The notes: generated from the sequence alone by a model not told the origin. A stretch of 20,305 nt of DNA from JAAFGT01 sp041485165 (GCA_041485165.1 JBGPJC010000073.1:1-20305), one strand, 5' to 3'; counted from the stretch's first letter, positions 1-7,053 are shown. Numbers and translations are program-made.

Positions 1-1512
1 CTGTTTTTTCTCGCCAGTTGCGGAGGCGGTGAATCCTCGTCGACGACGACAACACCTCCTCCTACAGGCCCCGTCCTGGTCTCAGGCCCGAGTCCATTCC
101 CGCCTGGATGCGAAATGAGCTCCAGCACAAGAGTTAATTATGAGAATGCCGAAGTCGAAACCTTTCTCGTCATCGATCCAACCAATTCAGCCCACCTGGT
201 GGGCATCTGGCAGCAAGATCGCTGGAATGGGCCGGGCGCGCACGGCTTAATGACGGGCGTCTCGCGGGATGGAGGCCAGACCTGGACTCGGAACTTTGCG
301 ATCTTTTCCAGGTGCTCGGGCGGCAATCCCATGAACGGCGCCGACTATGATCGCGCCAGCGACCCGTGGATAACGATCTCGCCTAACGGAACCATTTACG
401 AGAGCGGTCTCCCCTTCGATAGCAACTCTTTGGACGAGGCGGTGGTCGTAAACCGGTCTACCGACGGGGGCGACACTTGGAGCAATCCCATTACCCTCAT
501 GTTCGACAACGGGGGGACCGTCTCGCTAGACAAGGATTCCATCACTGCCGATTCCCACGATTCTAGCTTCGTTTATGCCGCATGGGATCGTTGCGTGTTT
601 ACCGATGCATCCCAAAGCGTTATCGTTGTCTGCCCGACATGGTTCTCCCGCACCACCGACGGGGGTGCGAGCTGGGAGCCTGCCCGCATCATCTACAATC
701 CGCCCAACGGACTGGCGACGATCGGGAGCGAGATCGTTGTGCTCCCGAACGAAACTCTGGTGGATATGTTCCAGCAGTACGACAACACCTCTGCGTCATA
801 TTTCACAATAAGATCCACCGACAAGGGGGCAAGTTGGTCGCAGCCGACACTCATCGATGCCGCCTTGGACATCGGCATCACCGATGTCAAGACAGGTGAG
901 GCGGTTCGTGGGGGCGTCGCCAATATCGCGGTCGATCCGGTCACCGGAACTTTGTATTTCGTGTGGCAAGACGCCCGGTTCAGCGGCAAATTGCGGGATG
1001 GCATCGCGTTTTCAACCTCGACCGACGGCGGACTGTCCTGGTCGCCGGCGGTGCAGGTCAACCAGGCCCCCGGCGTTCAGGCCTTCGCGCCGCAGATTGC
1101 TGTGAGCGCGAGCGGCAGAATTGGCATCACCTATTACGATTTCCGCAAAGACACATCTGACCCGAACACGCTGCTCACAAATTACTGGCAGATCACCTCC
1201 CAAGATGGCGGTAAGACCTGGCAGGAGATCCCGCTGAGCGCCTCGTTCGACATGCGGACAGCTCCGACGACAGGCTTGGGGTATATGATCACAGATTACG
1301 AGGGCCTCGTGCCCATGGGAAATTCGTTCCTCGCTTTGTTTGTGGCCACAAACTCCGGGAATACTTCTAACCGAACCGACGTTTTCGCAGCTTCGACGGC
1401 GGCGACGGGCAACACGGCGGCCAACGGGCATATCGAAATCAACTCGCGTCCACTCACCACCGGGGAACAGATGCAACTGCGGCGCAGGAGACCTCCTTCC
1501 ATTGCGCCTTGA
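1..1512 (+). CDS. Sialidase-like Asp-box (BNR) repeat lipoprotein, 5'-truncated
   Basis: The reading frame is open from base 1, so the gene starts left of the window. The first visible residues, LFFLASC followed by GGGESSS, are the end of a lipoprotein signal peptide with a good lipobox. The acylated cysteine would be coded at 19-21, followed by a Ser/Thr/Pro linker. Six Asp-boxes (S/T-x-D-x-G-x-T/S-W) are visible at about 262-285, 457-480, 652-675, 814-837, 1018-1041 and 1198-1221, which is what a six-bladed sialidase-fold propeller needs. The product is therefore probably a membrane-anchored, outward-facing glycan-binding or glycan-cleaving protein. I do not see a clear FRIP catalytic motif, so enzymatic sialidase activity is not supported; a non-catalytic BNR protein is equally possible. 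An internal ATG at 115 would lose the lipobox and is not the true start. The next lipoprotein gene lies 130 bases downstream on the same strand. Confidence 0.85.
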   Translation: MFFLASCGGGESSSTTTTPPPTGPVLVSGPSPFPPGCEMSSSTRVNYENAEVETFLVIDPTNSAHLVGIWQQDRWNGPGAHGLMTGVSRDGGQTWTRNFAIFSRCSGGNPMNGADYDRASDPWITISPNGTIYESGLPFDSNSLDEAVVVNRSTDGGDTWSNPITLMFDNGGTVSLDKDSITADSHDSSFVYAAWDRCVFTDASQSVIVVCPTWFSRTTDGGASWEPARIIYNPPNGLATIGSEIVVLPNETLVDMFQQYDNTSASYFTIRSTDKGASWSQPTLIDAALDIGITDVKTGEAVRGGVANIAVDPVTGTLYFVWQDARFSGKLRDGIAFSTSTDGGLSWSPAVQVNQAPGVQAFAPQIAVSASGRIGITYYDFRKDTSDPNTLLTNYWQITSQDGGKTWQEIPLSASFDMRTAPTTGLGYMITDYEGLVPMGNSFLALFVATNSGNTSNRTDVFAASTAATGNTAANGHIEINSRPLTTGEQMQLRRRRPPSIAP

Positions 1513-1571
1513 TGATCGTCGGCTCAGAGGATATGTTTCACGAAGAGTAGCGCTAGGCCCTTTGCTGGCGT

Positions 1572-1598
1572 CGTTCCGGGGGGTACACCCCCGGGACG
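1572..1598 (+). terminator. Strong GC hairpin between the two lipoprotein genes
   Basis: An 11-bp stem (1572-1582 with 1588-1598, one G-T wobble at 1575/1595) closes a 5-base loop, 60 bases after the stop codon of the upstream gene. The core is CCGGGGG / CCCCCGG. No T-run follows on either strand, so it is not a classic intrinsic terminator. It could attenuate transcription, protect an mRNA 3' end, or be a dispersed repeat palindrome. Confidence 0.4.
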
Positions 1599-1642
1599 GT
1601 GCTCACGGCTCTGTGAGTGCGGGCTGCAAGAGGAGGTTGACC

Positions 1643-3238
1643 ATGCGCAGACCAAGAAAGATTTCCTCGATCGTCTTGGGGGCAGTGGGTTATCTCGCAG
1701 CGATGACCACGAGCGGCTGCGGCGGAGGTGGCTCATCTGGTCCGCCTCCACCGCAGGACTTCAGTTTGTCCGTAAGTCCGTCCACAATCTCCATGACTGT
1801 GGGAACCATCAGTCCGCCTGCAGTGATCACCGTCGCCGGGCAAAATGGTTTCAGTGGCCAAGTCAGTATTTCGGTCACCGGATTGCCAGCGGGGGCGACT
1901 ACTTCGCCAGCAGCTCCTTTCACGGTTTCGGCATTTGGAAGTCAACAAGTAAGTCTTTTCATTCCCCCGACAACACCGACTGGCTCTCTTTCAATCGGGC
2001 TAAACGCCACCAGTGGAAGCCTCTCCCACAGTGCGGGGTTGAACGTGACGGTCACACCTGTCTCCGGCACCGCAGTTTTGCAGGACGCTTCGGGTCAGGT
2101 GGCAGCGGGCACGATCGAAATCCAAGGTCTGAGTGCTGGGACTTTCAATCCTGATTACTGGCAAAAGAACACCTTGAACTGGGTCCCCGACATGCGCATG
2201 CCGATGCTTGCGCCTCAATCGACGGGCCCTTACCAGAACATTTATGCTCCCTGGCCACTCGAACAAGCGGGTGGCTGGCGTTTGTTTTATGGGGGCTGGG
2301 ACGGCCAAGACGTTCCATTCGACCAAATCTTCAGTGTCACAACGAGCGATTTCCGTACCTTTGCCAGCCATGATCACATTATCTCAAACGGAGATTTCCT
2401 CAACGTGAATAACGTCAATGTCCAACAGTTGCCCGATGGTTCGCTCCACATGATCTGTACCGGCGGTTCACCCCCGGGCAGTCCCGGTGACAAACCGGTG
2501 TACTTTTCCAGTCCGGATGGGGTTACTTGGAACGGCTCCACAGAACCCTATTCGGCCAGATTGACGGACATTATCACCATTCAAGGGTATGCACTCTTCA
2601 GCTCCGGAAATTTCAACGGTGCCAATGTCCTCCTCCGAGACAACGGAGCGTGGGTGCTGTATTTCACGGACTGGCGAAACGATCCACATACCACCTACCG
2701 CGCGACGGCTAGCACACTCCCCAACTTTCAACTTCAAGGGGTGGCCCTCAAAACCGATCATGGCGTCAACGACGTGAAGAAATTTACAGTCAACGGAGCG
2801 GGCTGGTATCTGATGGGTTTGGGCTTCAACGATCAATCGCTCCGGTACAGCCTCTCCAACGACGGCGTGAGTTTCGGCTCTGAACAAACGCTCTTCAATC
2901 ATCTCTCCGCTCAAGACCTATATATGGTTGCTCTTGGCTTTGTAACTAGAGGGGATGAAGTGTTGGGGGTTCTTTATGGCGCCAGCGCTGTCCAGACCCT
3001 CGATCAAAACCGGATCTTCGCCCGCTGGCTGCAAAAGAAGGTGGTAATCACGGATTCCTCCGGTGTTCAGTACTTTGCCCAAGGCGGTTACGGCCCGGAC
3101 CGCCAGTGGTTCCAGGCACCAACTTCAGGGACCCTCGAAGGGACAATGGTCGTTTACGCCGAGGATGGCGTAACGCCGCTTGGAAGTAGCTTGGTGACCC
3201 TCACCCCAGGCAAAGCCTACACTCTCGTTTTGCATTAA
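1643..3238 (+). CDS. Lipoprotein with N-terminal Ig-like domain and glycosidase-like beta-propeller
   Basis: A predicted 531-residue exported protein. The ATG at 1643 is chosen because a perfect AGGAGG lies at 1631-1636, six bases upstream, and because it begins with a basic signal peptide (MRRPRK) and a hydrophobic stretch ending in SGC (Cys26) followed by a glycine/serine/proline linker, as in lipoproteins. Residues about 38-145 are an Ig-like domain of the FSLSVSPST...TVG type, with Thr/Ser-rich beta strands ending in LNVTVTP. The remainder (about 170-500) is rich in aromatic/Gly strand motifs such as RLFYGGWDG, YFSSPDG and YSLSNDG, suggesting a five-bladed propeller like GH43/GH32 relatives; I cannot identify catalytic acids. 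It is probably a surface carbohydrate-binding or hydrolytic protein. It shares strand and export class with the upstream Asp-box lipoprotein. An in-frame extension upstream of 1643 overlaps that gene and has no coding character. Confidence 0.82.
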   Translation: MRRPRKISSIVLGAVGYLAAMTTSGCGGGGSSGPPPPQDFSLSVSPSTISMTVGTISPPAVITVAGQNGFSGQVSISVTGLPAGATTSPAAPFTVSAFGSQQVSLFIPPTTPTGSLSIGLNATSGSLSHSAGLNVTVTPVSGTAVLQDASGQVAAGTIEIQGLSAGTFNPDYWQKNTLNWVPDMRMPMLAPQSTGPYQNIYAPWPLEQAGGWRLFYGGWDGQDVPFDQIFSVTTSDFRTFASHDHIISNGDFLNVNNVNVQQLPDGSLHMICTGGSPPGSPGDKPVYFSSPDGVTWNGSTEPYSARLTDIITIQGYALFSSGNFNGANVLLRDNGAWVLYFTDWRNDPHTTYRATASTLPNFQLQGVALKTDHGVNDVKKFTVNGAGWYLMGLGFNDQSLRYSLSNDGVSFGSEQTLFNHLSAQDLYMVALGFVTRGDEVLGVLYGASAVQTLDQNRIFARWLQKKVVITDSSGVQYFAQGGYGPDRQWFQAPTSGTLEGTMVVYAEDGVTPLGSSLVTLTPGKAYTLVLH

Positions 3239-3489
3239 TGTACATAGCCTTCCACATCGCCGGAGGTGAGTTTGTGCCCCTCTCCACGCTCGGTTTCGTT
3301 CTTGCACCCAAGGCACCCAACAAGAGTCTCGCGGCCCTAATGCCAGAGGCCGTGTAGATCATTGAATTAGAATCGGATGAATCGGCCCCAGCATTGGCCG
3401 GCAAAATCACCCTTCGGCTTGCAACCGAATGTTAATCGGCAAAAAAACTCACGTTTCTGAAAAACACAACTCATTGAAAAAAAGAAGGT
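3239..3489. other. Intergenic region, AT-rich near the tRNA
   Basis: No gene is seen here. The leftward tRNA is followed immediately by a T7 run (A7 at 3477-3483 on the plus strand), a plausible release site for its precursor. A hairpin at 3409-3431 copies the anticodon stem of the tRNA (see the separate entry). Confidence 0.5.
3409..3431 (-). repeat. Anticodon-arm-like hairpin matching the adjacent tRNA-Asn
   Basis: The nine bases 3409-3417 and the seven bases 3425-3431 are identical to 3519-3527 and 3535-3541 inside the tRNA, at a constant 110-base offset. Only the seven loop bases differ. On the minus strand it folds as a 5-bp TTCGG/CCGAA stem with the 7-base loop TTGCAAG, in which the anticodon positions would read GCA (Cys). 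No acceptor, D or T arm is recognisable around it, so it is not a functional tRNA. It may be a decayed tRNA piece, a terminator-like hairpin, or chance. Confidence 0.4.
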
Positions 3490-3564
3490 TGGCTCCCCGG
3501 GCTAGATTCGAACTAGCAACCCTTCGGTTAACAGCCGAATGCTCTACCGTTGAGCTACCGGGGA
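3490..3564 (-). tRNA. tRNA-Asn (anticodon GTT), CCA encoded
   Basis: Reading the minus strand, the cloverleaf is complete. The acceptor TCCCCGG pairs with CCGGGGA. The D arm has GCTC/GAGC, the anticodon stem is TTCGG/CCGAA with loop CTGTTAA giving anticodon GTT, and the T arm is GCTAG-TTCGAAT-CTAGC. The discriminator is G (plus-strand 3493) and the CCA end is encoded at 3490-3492. The body is 72 bases without CCA. A single isolated tRNA with no tRNA neighbours in the window. Confidence 0.96.
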
Positions 3565-3620
3565 GTAGAGGAAAACTTGCAGCAAACTTGTCTTTCTATC
3601 TTGTATGACGGCCAATTCCA

Positions 3621-3649
3621 AGCTTAGTCGAGGCGCACGCGAGTGTCAA
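3621..3649 (-). promoter_or_regulatory. Candidate promoter for tRNA-Asn
   Basis: On the minus strand there is a perfect -35 TTGACA (plus-strand 3644-3649), a 17-base spacer, and a -10 TAAGCT (3621-3626) that keeps the key T, A and final T. The predicted start near 3614 gives a leader of about 50 bases before the tRNA. Confidence 0.45.
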
Positions 3650-3721
3650 CGAAGACGGAGGTCGGGAGTCAGGGAGACAAGGAAGCAAAGAGACGGCGGA
3701 GCAGAGGAGTGGAAATCCCGG

Positions 3722-4003
3722 CTACTGCAGCCGCTGGCCGCGGGCGTCGCTGACCACCAGATTCTCGAAGATGGCCAGTACCCGGCGGCGGTACTCGACA
3801 ATGCGCTCGAAGATGTCGCGTATCTCCGGCAATCTGCGCGCCTCGCGGTCCCATTTTTCCAGGACATCCTGTGGCACGCTGATATCGCGGCGCAGTTTTT
3901 CCGCCGAGTGGCCGCGGAGGAACAGGCCGTAGAAAAACGCCGCCTCGCGCTGCGGGTACTCGAAGTCGCTGAGCTTGTCGTCTGTGGGTTGTTGTTCCAG
4001 CAT
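3722..4003 (-). CDS. Small conserved-looking hypothetical protein, 93 aa
   Basis: The function is not recognised. The product is a small, soluble, highly charged, mostly helical protein with no signal peptide or membrane segment. A segment reading REAAFFYGLFLRGHSAEKL is followed by PQDVLEKWDREA and a C-terminal EYRRRVLAIFENLV helix. This layout suggests two short helix-turn-helix-like units, and the text RGHSAEKLRRDI...VLEKW could suit a DNA- or protein-binding helix pair. I judge it real because amphipathic helices span the whole length. ATG 4003 is used; a TTG directly before it (4006) is the alternative, and no clear Shine-Dalgarno is visible for either. It lies 87 bases downstream of the eL13-like gene on the same strand and may be cotranscribed with it. 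A longer plus-strand frame across the same bases looks like a shadow, being Arg/Ala/Val-rich without domain character. Confidence 0.6.
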   Translation of the reverse strand: MLEQQPTDDKLSDFEYPQREAAFFYGLFLRGHSAEKLRRDISVPQDVLEKWDREARRLPEIRDIFERIVEYRRRVLAIFENLVVSDARGQRLQ

Positions 4004-4090
4004 CAAGCACCGGAAATGCCGAGTGTACAGAAATGGCGCCCGGCGTCAAGAGTACAGGCACAATCTGTGGGGTGAGAGGGTAACGGGAGC

Positions 4091-4363
4091 TTACGCCGGG
4101 GACATGCGCGAGGCGCGCGCATATACGCGCAGCGCGGAAACGTTGGGTTCGCAGGAATTCAGCCGCGCCAGGTCAACAGGCAAGCCCCAGCCTTCGGCCT
4201 GGTCCAGGCTCACGCCCGCCGCCAGCAGCTCATCGAGACTGAACCCCTCCGCAGGGACCAGCCGGTCGCGCTCGGCAAGATGCAGAGGGCGCGGCGGCAG
4301 AGGCAGTTCCACGCGGCTGCGCGCTGTGCGGTAAAACTTTCGCATATCCTGCCGGCTCCACAT
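4091..4363 (-). CDS. Bacterial protein with ribosomal protein eL13 (L13e)-like domain, 90 aa
   Basis: A 90-residue protein. The ATG at 4363 is supported by AGGAG six bases upstream (plus-strand 4370-4374). Residues about 36-83 (from PAEGFSLDELLAAG through GLPVDLARL to NVSALRVYARA) follow the pattern of the conserved core of eukaryotic/archaeal ribosomal protein eL13, in which GFSLEELKAAG is followed by a GI-VD-RR-N segment and a NV--LK-Y helix. The N-terminal 35 residues are basic (MWSRQDMRKFYR) with a proline-rich stretch. Bacteria have no eL13 ribosomal protein, so this is a family-level resemblance and not a ribosomal assignment. The role may be RNA or ribosome association, or the fold may have been reused. 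The basic N-terminus would suit nucleic-acid contact. It precedes the 93-residue small gene on the same strand. Confidence 0.68.
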   Translation of the reverse strand: MWSRQDMRKFYRTARSRVELPLPPRPLHLAERDRLVPAEGFSLDELLAAGVSLDQAEGWGLPVDLARLNSCEPNVSALRVYARASRMSPA

Positions 4364-4830
4364 CTGGGTCTCCTACTCTTCCCCTGTGTCCCGCGAACTG
4401 CGCGGTTGTTACCTTGGATGCGCCAAAGGGCTGGAACGTCACTCCTGACTTGAACTATCGGCGGCTGGTCTTCGGACCTTACTTGACGGCTCCATGATTT
4501 GGGCTTGCCGCTCCGGCCATCCCCATTCCCGCTGGCCCTCACTATATAAACGTTTTCACCAGGCAAAAAGTTGCGAAGAGTTTTCTGTCCCGCCATATCG
4601 ATCACAGTTGGCACTTCTTTCGCCCGGTACTTTACGTTGTGTCCAATATTGAGGAGTGCCGCGGAGTGTTCCGGCGAGCTAAGAGGGCAAATCCGGGAGG
4701 CAGGAATCCACCGGAATGGCTTCTATGGCTGACGGAAACGAGGAACCGGTCTCGTCCCCTTACACCTGGAGATCAGACAGACAAATAAGAGAAGAAGTCG
4801 CCCAGCCTGCCGGCTCGGGCAGGTCCCTGA
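4364..4830. other. Long intergenic region (467 bases) with few recognisable elements
   Basis: No convincing gene is seen. On the minus strand a good -10 (TATAGT, plus-strand 4541-4546) precedes the eL13-like gene by about 170 bases, but the matching -35 is poor. A hairpin at 4806-4823 sits just downstream of the RRM gene. The stretch 4640-4800 contains purine-rich text and several CCGG-containing partial inverted repeats, but no known riboswitch or RNA family that I recognise. Confidence 0.4.
4806..4823 (-). terminator. Hairpin downstream of the RRM gene
   Basis: CCTGCC (4806-4811) and GGCAGG (4818-4823) form a perfect 6-bp stem with a 6-base loop, starting 7 bases past the RRM stop codon on the minus strand. 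The following bases are only moderately T-rich (ACTTCTTCT), so this is a weak intrinsic terminator at best. Confidence 0.35.
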
Positions 4831-5169
4831 CTACGTGTTTCGTCGCCCGCCCCCGCCACCCATTCCACGGCCGCGCCCGCCACCACCGCCCCCGCCACCC
4901 GGGCCGCCCGGACCGCGGTCGCGCTGGGGTCGAGCTTCGTTGACCACCAGGGGCCGGCCTAGGAATGCCTTGCCGTTCAGAGATGCAACGGCGCGGTCGG
5001 CCTCTTCGTCATTCTGAATTTCGACGAAGCCGAAGCCGCGCGCTTGTCCGGTGGCGCGGTCGCGGATCAGCGTGACGGTGGCCCCGCCCACGCCCCCTTC
5101 GGCGAACCAGGCGGTCAGTTCTTCTTCGGTGGCTTGAAACGATACGTTGCCCACGTAGAGTTTCTTCAA
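4831..5169 (-). CDS. Glycine-rich RNA-binding protein, single RRM domain, 112 aa
   Basis: The first 80 residues are one complete RNA recognition motif, with RNP2 LYVGNV at residues 4-9 and RNP1 RGFGFVEI at residues 44-51, including the RNA-stacking aromatic residues. The tail from about residue 83 is almost only Gly and Arg, like the glycine-rich tails of cyanobacterial Rbp and other bacterial RRM proteins. In those groups such proteins are often cold-induced and bind mRNA; that role is inferred here. The start is TTG at 5169, decided by AAGGAG (plus-strand 5177-5182) seven bases upstream and by RNP2 falling at the usual place right after the start. No ATG exists near the N-terminus. It has a long 5' leader with competing hairpins, which may control translation. 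It diverges from the acyl-CoA ligase gene. Confidence 0.93.
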   Translation of the reverse strand: MKKLYVGNVSFQATEEELTAWFAEGGVGGATVTLIRDRATGQARGFGFVEIQNDEEADRAVASLNGKAFLGRPLVVNEARPQRDRGPGGPGGGGGGGGRGRGMGGGGGRRNT

Positions 5170-5185
5170 GGCTTGACTCCTTAGT

Positions 5186-5212
5186 GGCCCGGTGAGAATG
5201 GCCCATCGGGCC
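5186..5212 (-). promoter_or_regulatory. Leader with two mutually exclusive hairpins before the RRM ribosome binding site
   Basis: In the transcript of the RRM gene, GGCCC (plus-strand 5208-5212) can pair with GGGCC at 5200-5204, giving a 3-base loop. Alternatively it can pair, extended to 6 bp, with the copy at 5186-5191. The two pairings exclude each other and end 3 bases before AAGGAG. This could be a temperature- or protein-sensitive translational switch, but could also be chance in GC-rich DNA. Confidence 0.35.
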
Positions 5213-5302
5213 GGGCGCTGAAGAGACAGGTTGCAGTCCGCGGGCAGTCACGTCCTGACTCGGCTACTCCGGGGGCAGACCGACAAATCAGCTTCGGGGC
5301 GC

Positions 5303-5331
5303 ATATTGGCGCAATTCCGGGGCGATGTCAA
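5303..5331 (-). promoter_or_regulatory. Candidate promoter of the RRM gene
   Basis: A perfect minus-strand -35 TTGACA (plus-strand 5326-5331), a 17-base spacer and a weak -10 CAATAT (5303-5308). Transcription from about 5296 would give a leader of roughly 128 bases before the TTG start, like the long leaders of cold-regulated RNA-binding proteins. Confidence 0.4.
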
Positions 5332-5439
5332 TGTGGTTTGGGTCTGGAAGGGTCGTGGTGGCCCGTCCCTGAAAGCCCAGCCGGGCGCGCCGCCGCGGCG
5401 AGTTCAATGGTAGGATGCGCGGGGCCGAGGACCCAAGTG

Positions 5440-7053
5440 ATGCGCGGCACGATGATGGATTATCCGCTGACGCTGCGCCCTCTGCTCGAGCGCGCGGGAA
5501 GATATTTCCCCAATGTGGAGATCATTTCGCGCCGGCCGGACCGCTCGCTGCACCGCGCGAATTACGGCTGGTTATACCGCCGCGCCCGCGCGCTGGCGGA
5601 GGCGCTGCAAAAGGCCGGTCTTGGGCGCGGCGACCGCGTAGCTACACTCTGCTGGAACCACGTCGAGCACATGGAGGCTTATTTTGGCGTTCCTCTAGCC
5701 GGGGGCGTCGTGCATACGCTCAACCTGCGGCTCTCCCGCGACGAGCTGGCCTCCATCGTCAACCACGCCGGCGACCGCTTCCTCATCGTGGACGATGTCC
5801 TGTTCTCGCAGTTCGAAGCGCTGCGGGAAAAGGTGAAGTTCGAGCGCGTGTGGGTAGTCCCCACCAGCGGCAATGCCCCCCCCACCGGATACGAAAGCTA
5901 CGAAGACCTCCTGCGTCAGCCGGCAGGCGAGTTCCATCCGCCGGACCTCTCCGAAAACGACGCCGCGGCAATGTGCTACACCTCCGGGACCACGGGGATG
6001 CCCAAGGGGGTCATCTATTCCCACCGCGCGCTCGTCCTGCACTCCCTGGGCGTTTCCCTGGCGGACAATTTCGGCATCGCCCAGCGCGATGTCCTGTTGC
6101 CCGTTGTGCCCATGTTCCACGCCAATGCCTGGGGGCTCCCTTACGCCGCGGCGATGATTGGCGCCAAGCTGGTATTCCCCGGGCCTTATCTGGACCCGCC
6201 GAGCCTGCTCGAACTGTTCGAAAGCGAGCAGGTGACCTACGCCGCCGGCGTCCCCACAGTGTGGATGGGCGTTGTCGACTTGCTCGAAAAACATCCCGGC
6301 CGCTGGAAGATTGCTCCCGGCCTGCGCATTACGTCGGGAGGCGCGGCGACACCGGAGTCCCTCTTCCGCCGCTGCGACCAACTGGGGATCGATCTGCGCA
6401 GCTCCTGGGGGATGACGGAGATGACGCCGGCGGGCTCGACGAGCAAGCTCAAGAGCACGATGGTCCACCTTCCTCAGGATGCCCAGTACGCCGTGCGCGC
6501 TCTGGCCGGCCTGCCGTTCCCGTTGGTCGAAGTGCGAGCCGTCTCCGCAGAAGGCGAGGTACCTTGGGATGGCCAGGCGATGGGTGAGCTGCAAGTGCGT
6601 GGGCCGTGGGTCGCGGCGAGCTACTACAACATGGAGGAAGCTCAAGGCCGCTGGACCGACGACGGGTGGTTCCGCACCGGCGACGTAGTGGCCATTGACC
6701 CCGAGGGCTACATCCGCATCGCCGACCGCACTAAAGACCTGATCAGGTCCGGCGGAGAATGGATCAGCTCGGTCGCCCTTGAAAATGCGCTGATGGGACA
6801 TCCCGCGGTGAAAGAGGCCGCAGTAATCGCCGTGCCGCATCCAAAATGGCAGGAGCGCCCGCTGGCCGTGGTGGTGCGGCGGGACGGCGCACAGGTCACG
6901 TGCGCAGAGCTGCTCGATTATCTGGCCGGCACTTTTGCCAAGTGGCAGCTTCCCGCGGCAATCGAATTCGCGGAAGCAATTCCACGTACCTCGGTGGGGA
7001 AATTCCAAAAGTCGGCACTGCGAGAGAAGTATAAGGACTGGCGCTGGGGATAG
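5440..7053 (+). CDS. Medium/long-chain fatty-acyl-CoA ligase (AMP-forming)
   Basis: A 537-residue member of the ANL adenylating superfamily, full length for the AlkK/FadD-like group. It would activate a free fatty acid to acyl-CoA with ATP through an acyl-adenylate, in the cytosol or at the inner membrane face. The core motifs are in order: the P-loop YTSGTTGMPKG at 180-190, SSWGMTEMTP at 321-330, GWFRTGDV at 409-416, DRTKDLIRSGGEWIS at 429-443, and the catalytic Lys521 in SVGKFQK near the C-terminus. The early text (YFGVPLAGGVVHTLNLRL and IVNHAGDR) resembles medium-chain AlkK-type enzymes more than classical E. coli FadD. Chain length cannot be read from sequence, and related methylmercaptopropionate-CoA ligases are an alternative. 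The start at ATG 5440 follows a weak GAGG; ATG 5452 is also possible, and the open frame further upstream has no family similarity. It stands alone, ending 8 bases from the convergent decarboxylase gene. Confidence 0.92.
   Translation: MRGTMMDYPLTLRPLLERAGRYFPNVEIISRRPDRSLHRANYGWLYRRARALAEALQKAGLGRGDRVATLCWNHVEHMEAYFGVPLAGGVVHTLNLRLSRDELASIVNHAGDRFLIVDDVLFSQFEALREKVKFERVWVVPTSGNAPPTGYESYEDLLRQPAGEFHPPDLSENDAAAMCYTSGTTGMPKGVIYSHRALVLHSLGVSLADNFGIAQRDVLLPVVPMFHANAWGLPYAAAMIGAKLVFPGPYLDPPSLLELFESEQVTYAAGVPTVWMGVVDLLEKHPGRWKIAPGLRITSGGAATPESLFRRCDQLGIDLRSSWGMTEMTPAGSTSKLKSTMVHLPQDAQYAVRALAGLPFPLVEVRAVSAEGEVPWDGQAMGELQVRGPWVAASYYNMEEAQGRWTDDGWFRTGDVVAIDPEGYIRIADRTKDLIRSGGEWISSVALENALMGHPAVKEAAVIAVPHPKWQERPLAVVVRRDGAQVTCAELLDYLAGTFAKWQLPAAIEFAEAIPRTSVGKFQKSALREKYKDWRWG

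Noticed and set aside
1340..1642. Upstream in-frame extension of the second lipoprotein gene
   Set aside because: It overlaps the first lipoprotein gene and lacks a ribosome binding site, whereas ATG 1643 has AGGAGG and a signal peptide.
3650..3720. Purine-rich stretch with repeated GGAG/GACGG-like words
   Set aside because: The repeats are short, irregular and without spacing. This is low-complexity intergenic DNA, not a CRISPR or a defined repeat array.
3605..4075. A 156-codon plus-strand open frame over the 93-residue gene
   Set aside because: The minus-strand product has clean amphipathic helices. The plus-strand one begins in low-complexity purine-rich DNA and looks like a shadow.
4210..4614. 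A 134-codon minus-strand open frame upstream of and overlapping the eL13-like gene
   Set aside because: It overlaps the better supported eL13-like gene in another frame, turns Arg/Cys-rich there and has no family resemblance. The first 60 residues are less odd but not enough to call.
4640..4760. Possible cyclic-di-GMP riboswitch because of a GGGCAAA word
   Set aside because: The other conserved parts of that aptamer, such as GACGCAAAGC and the paired arms, are absent.
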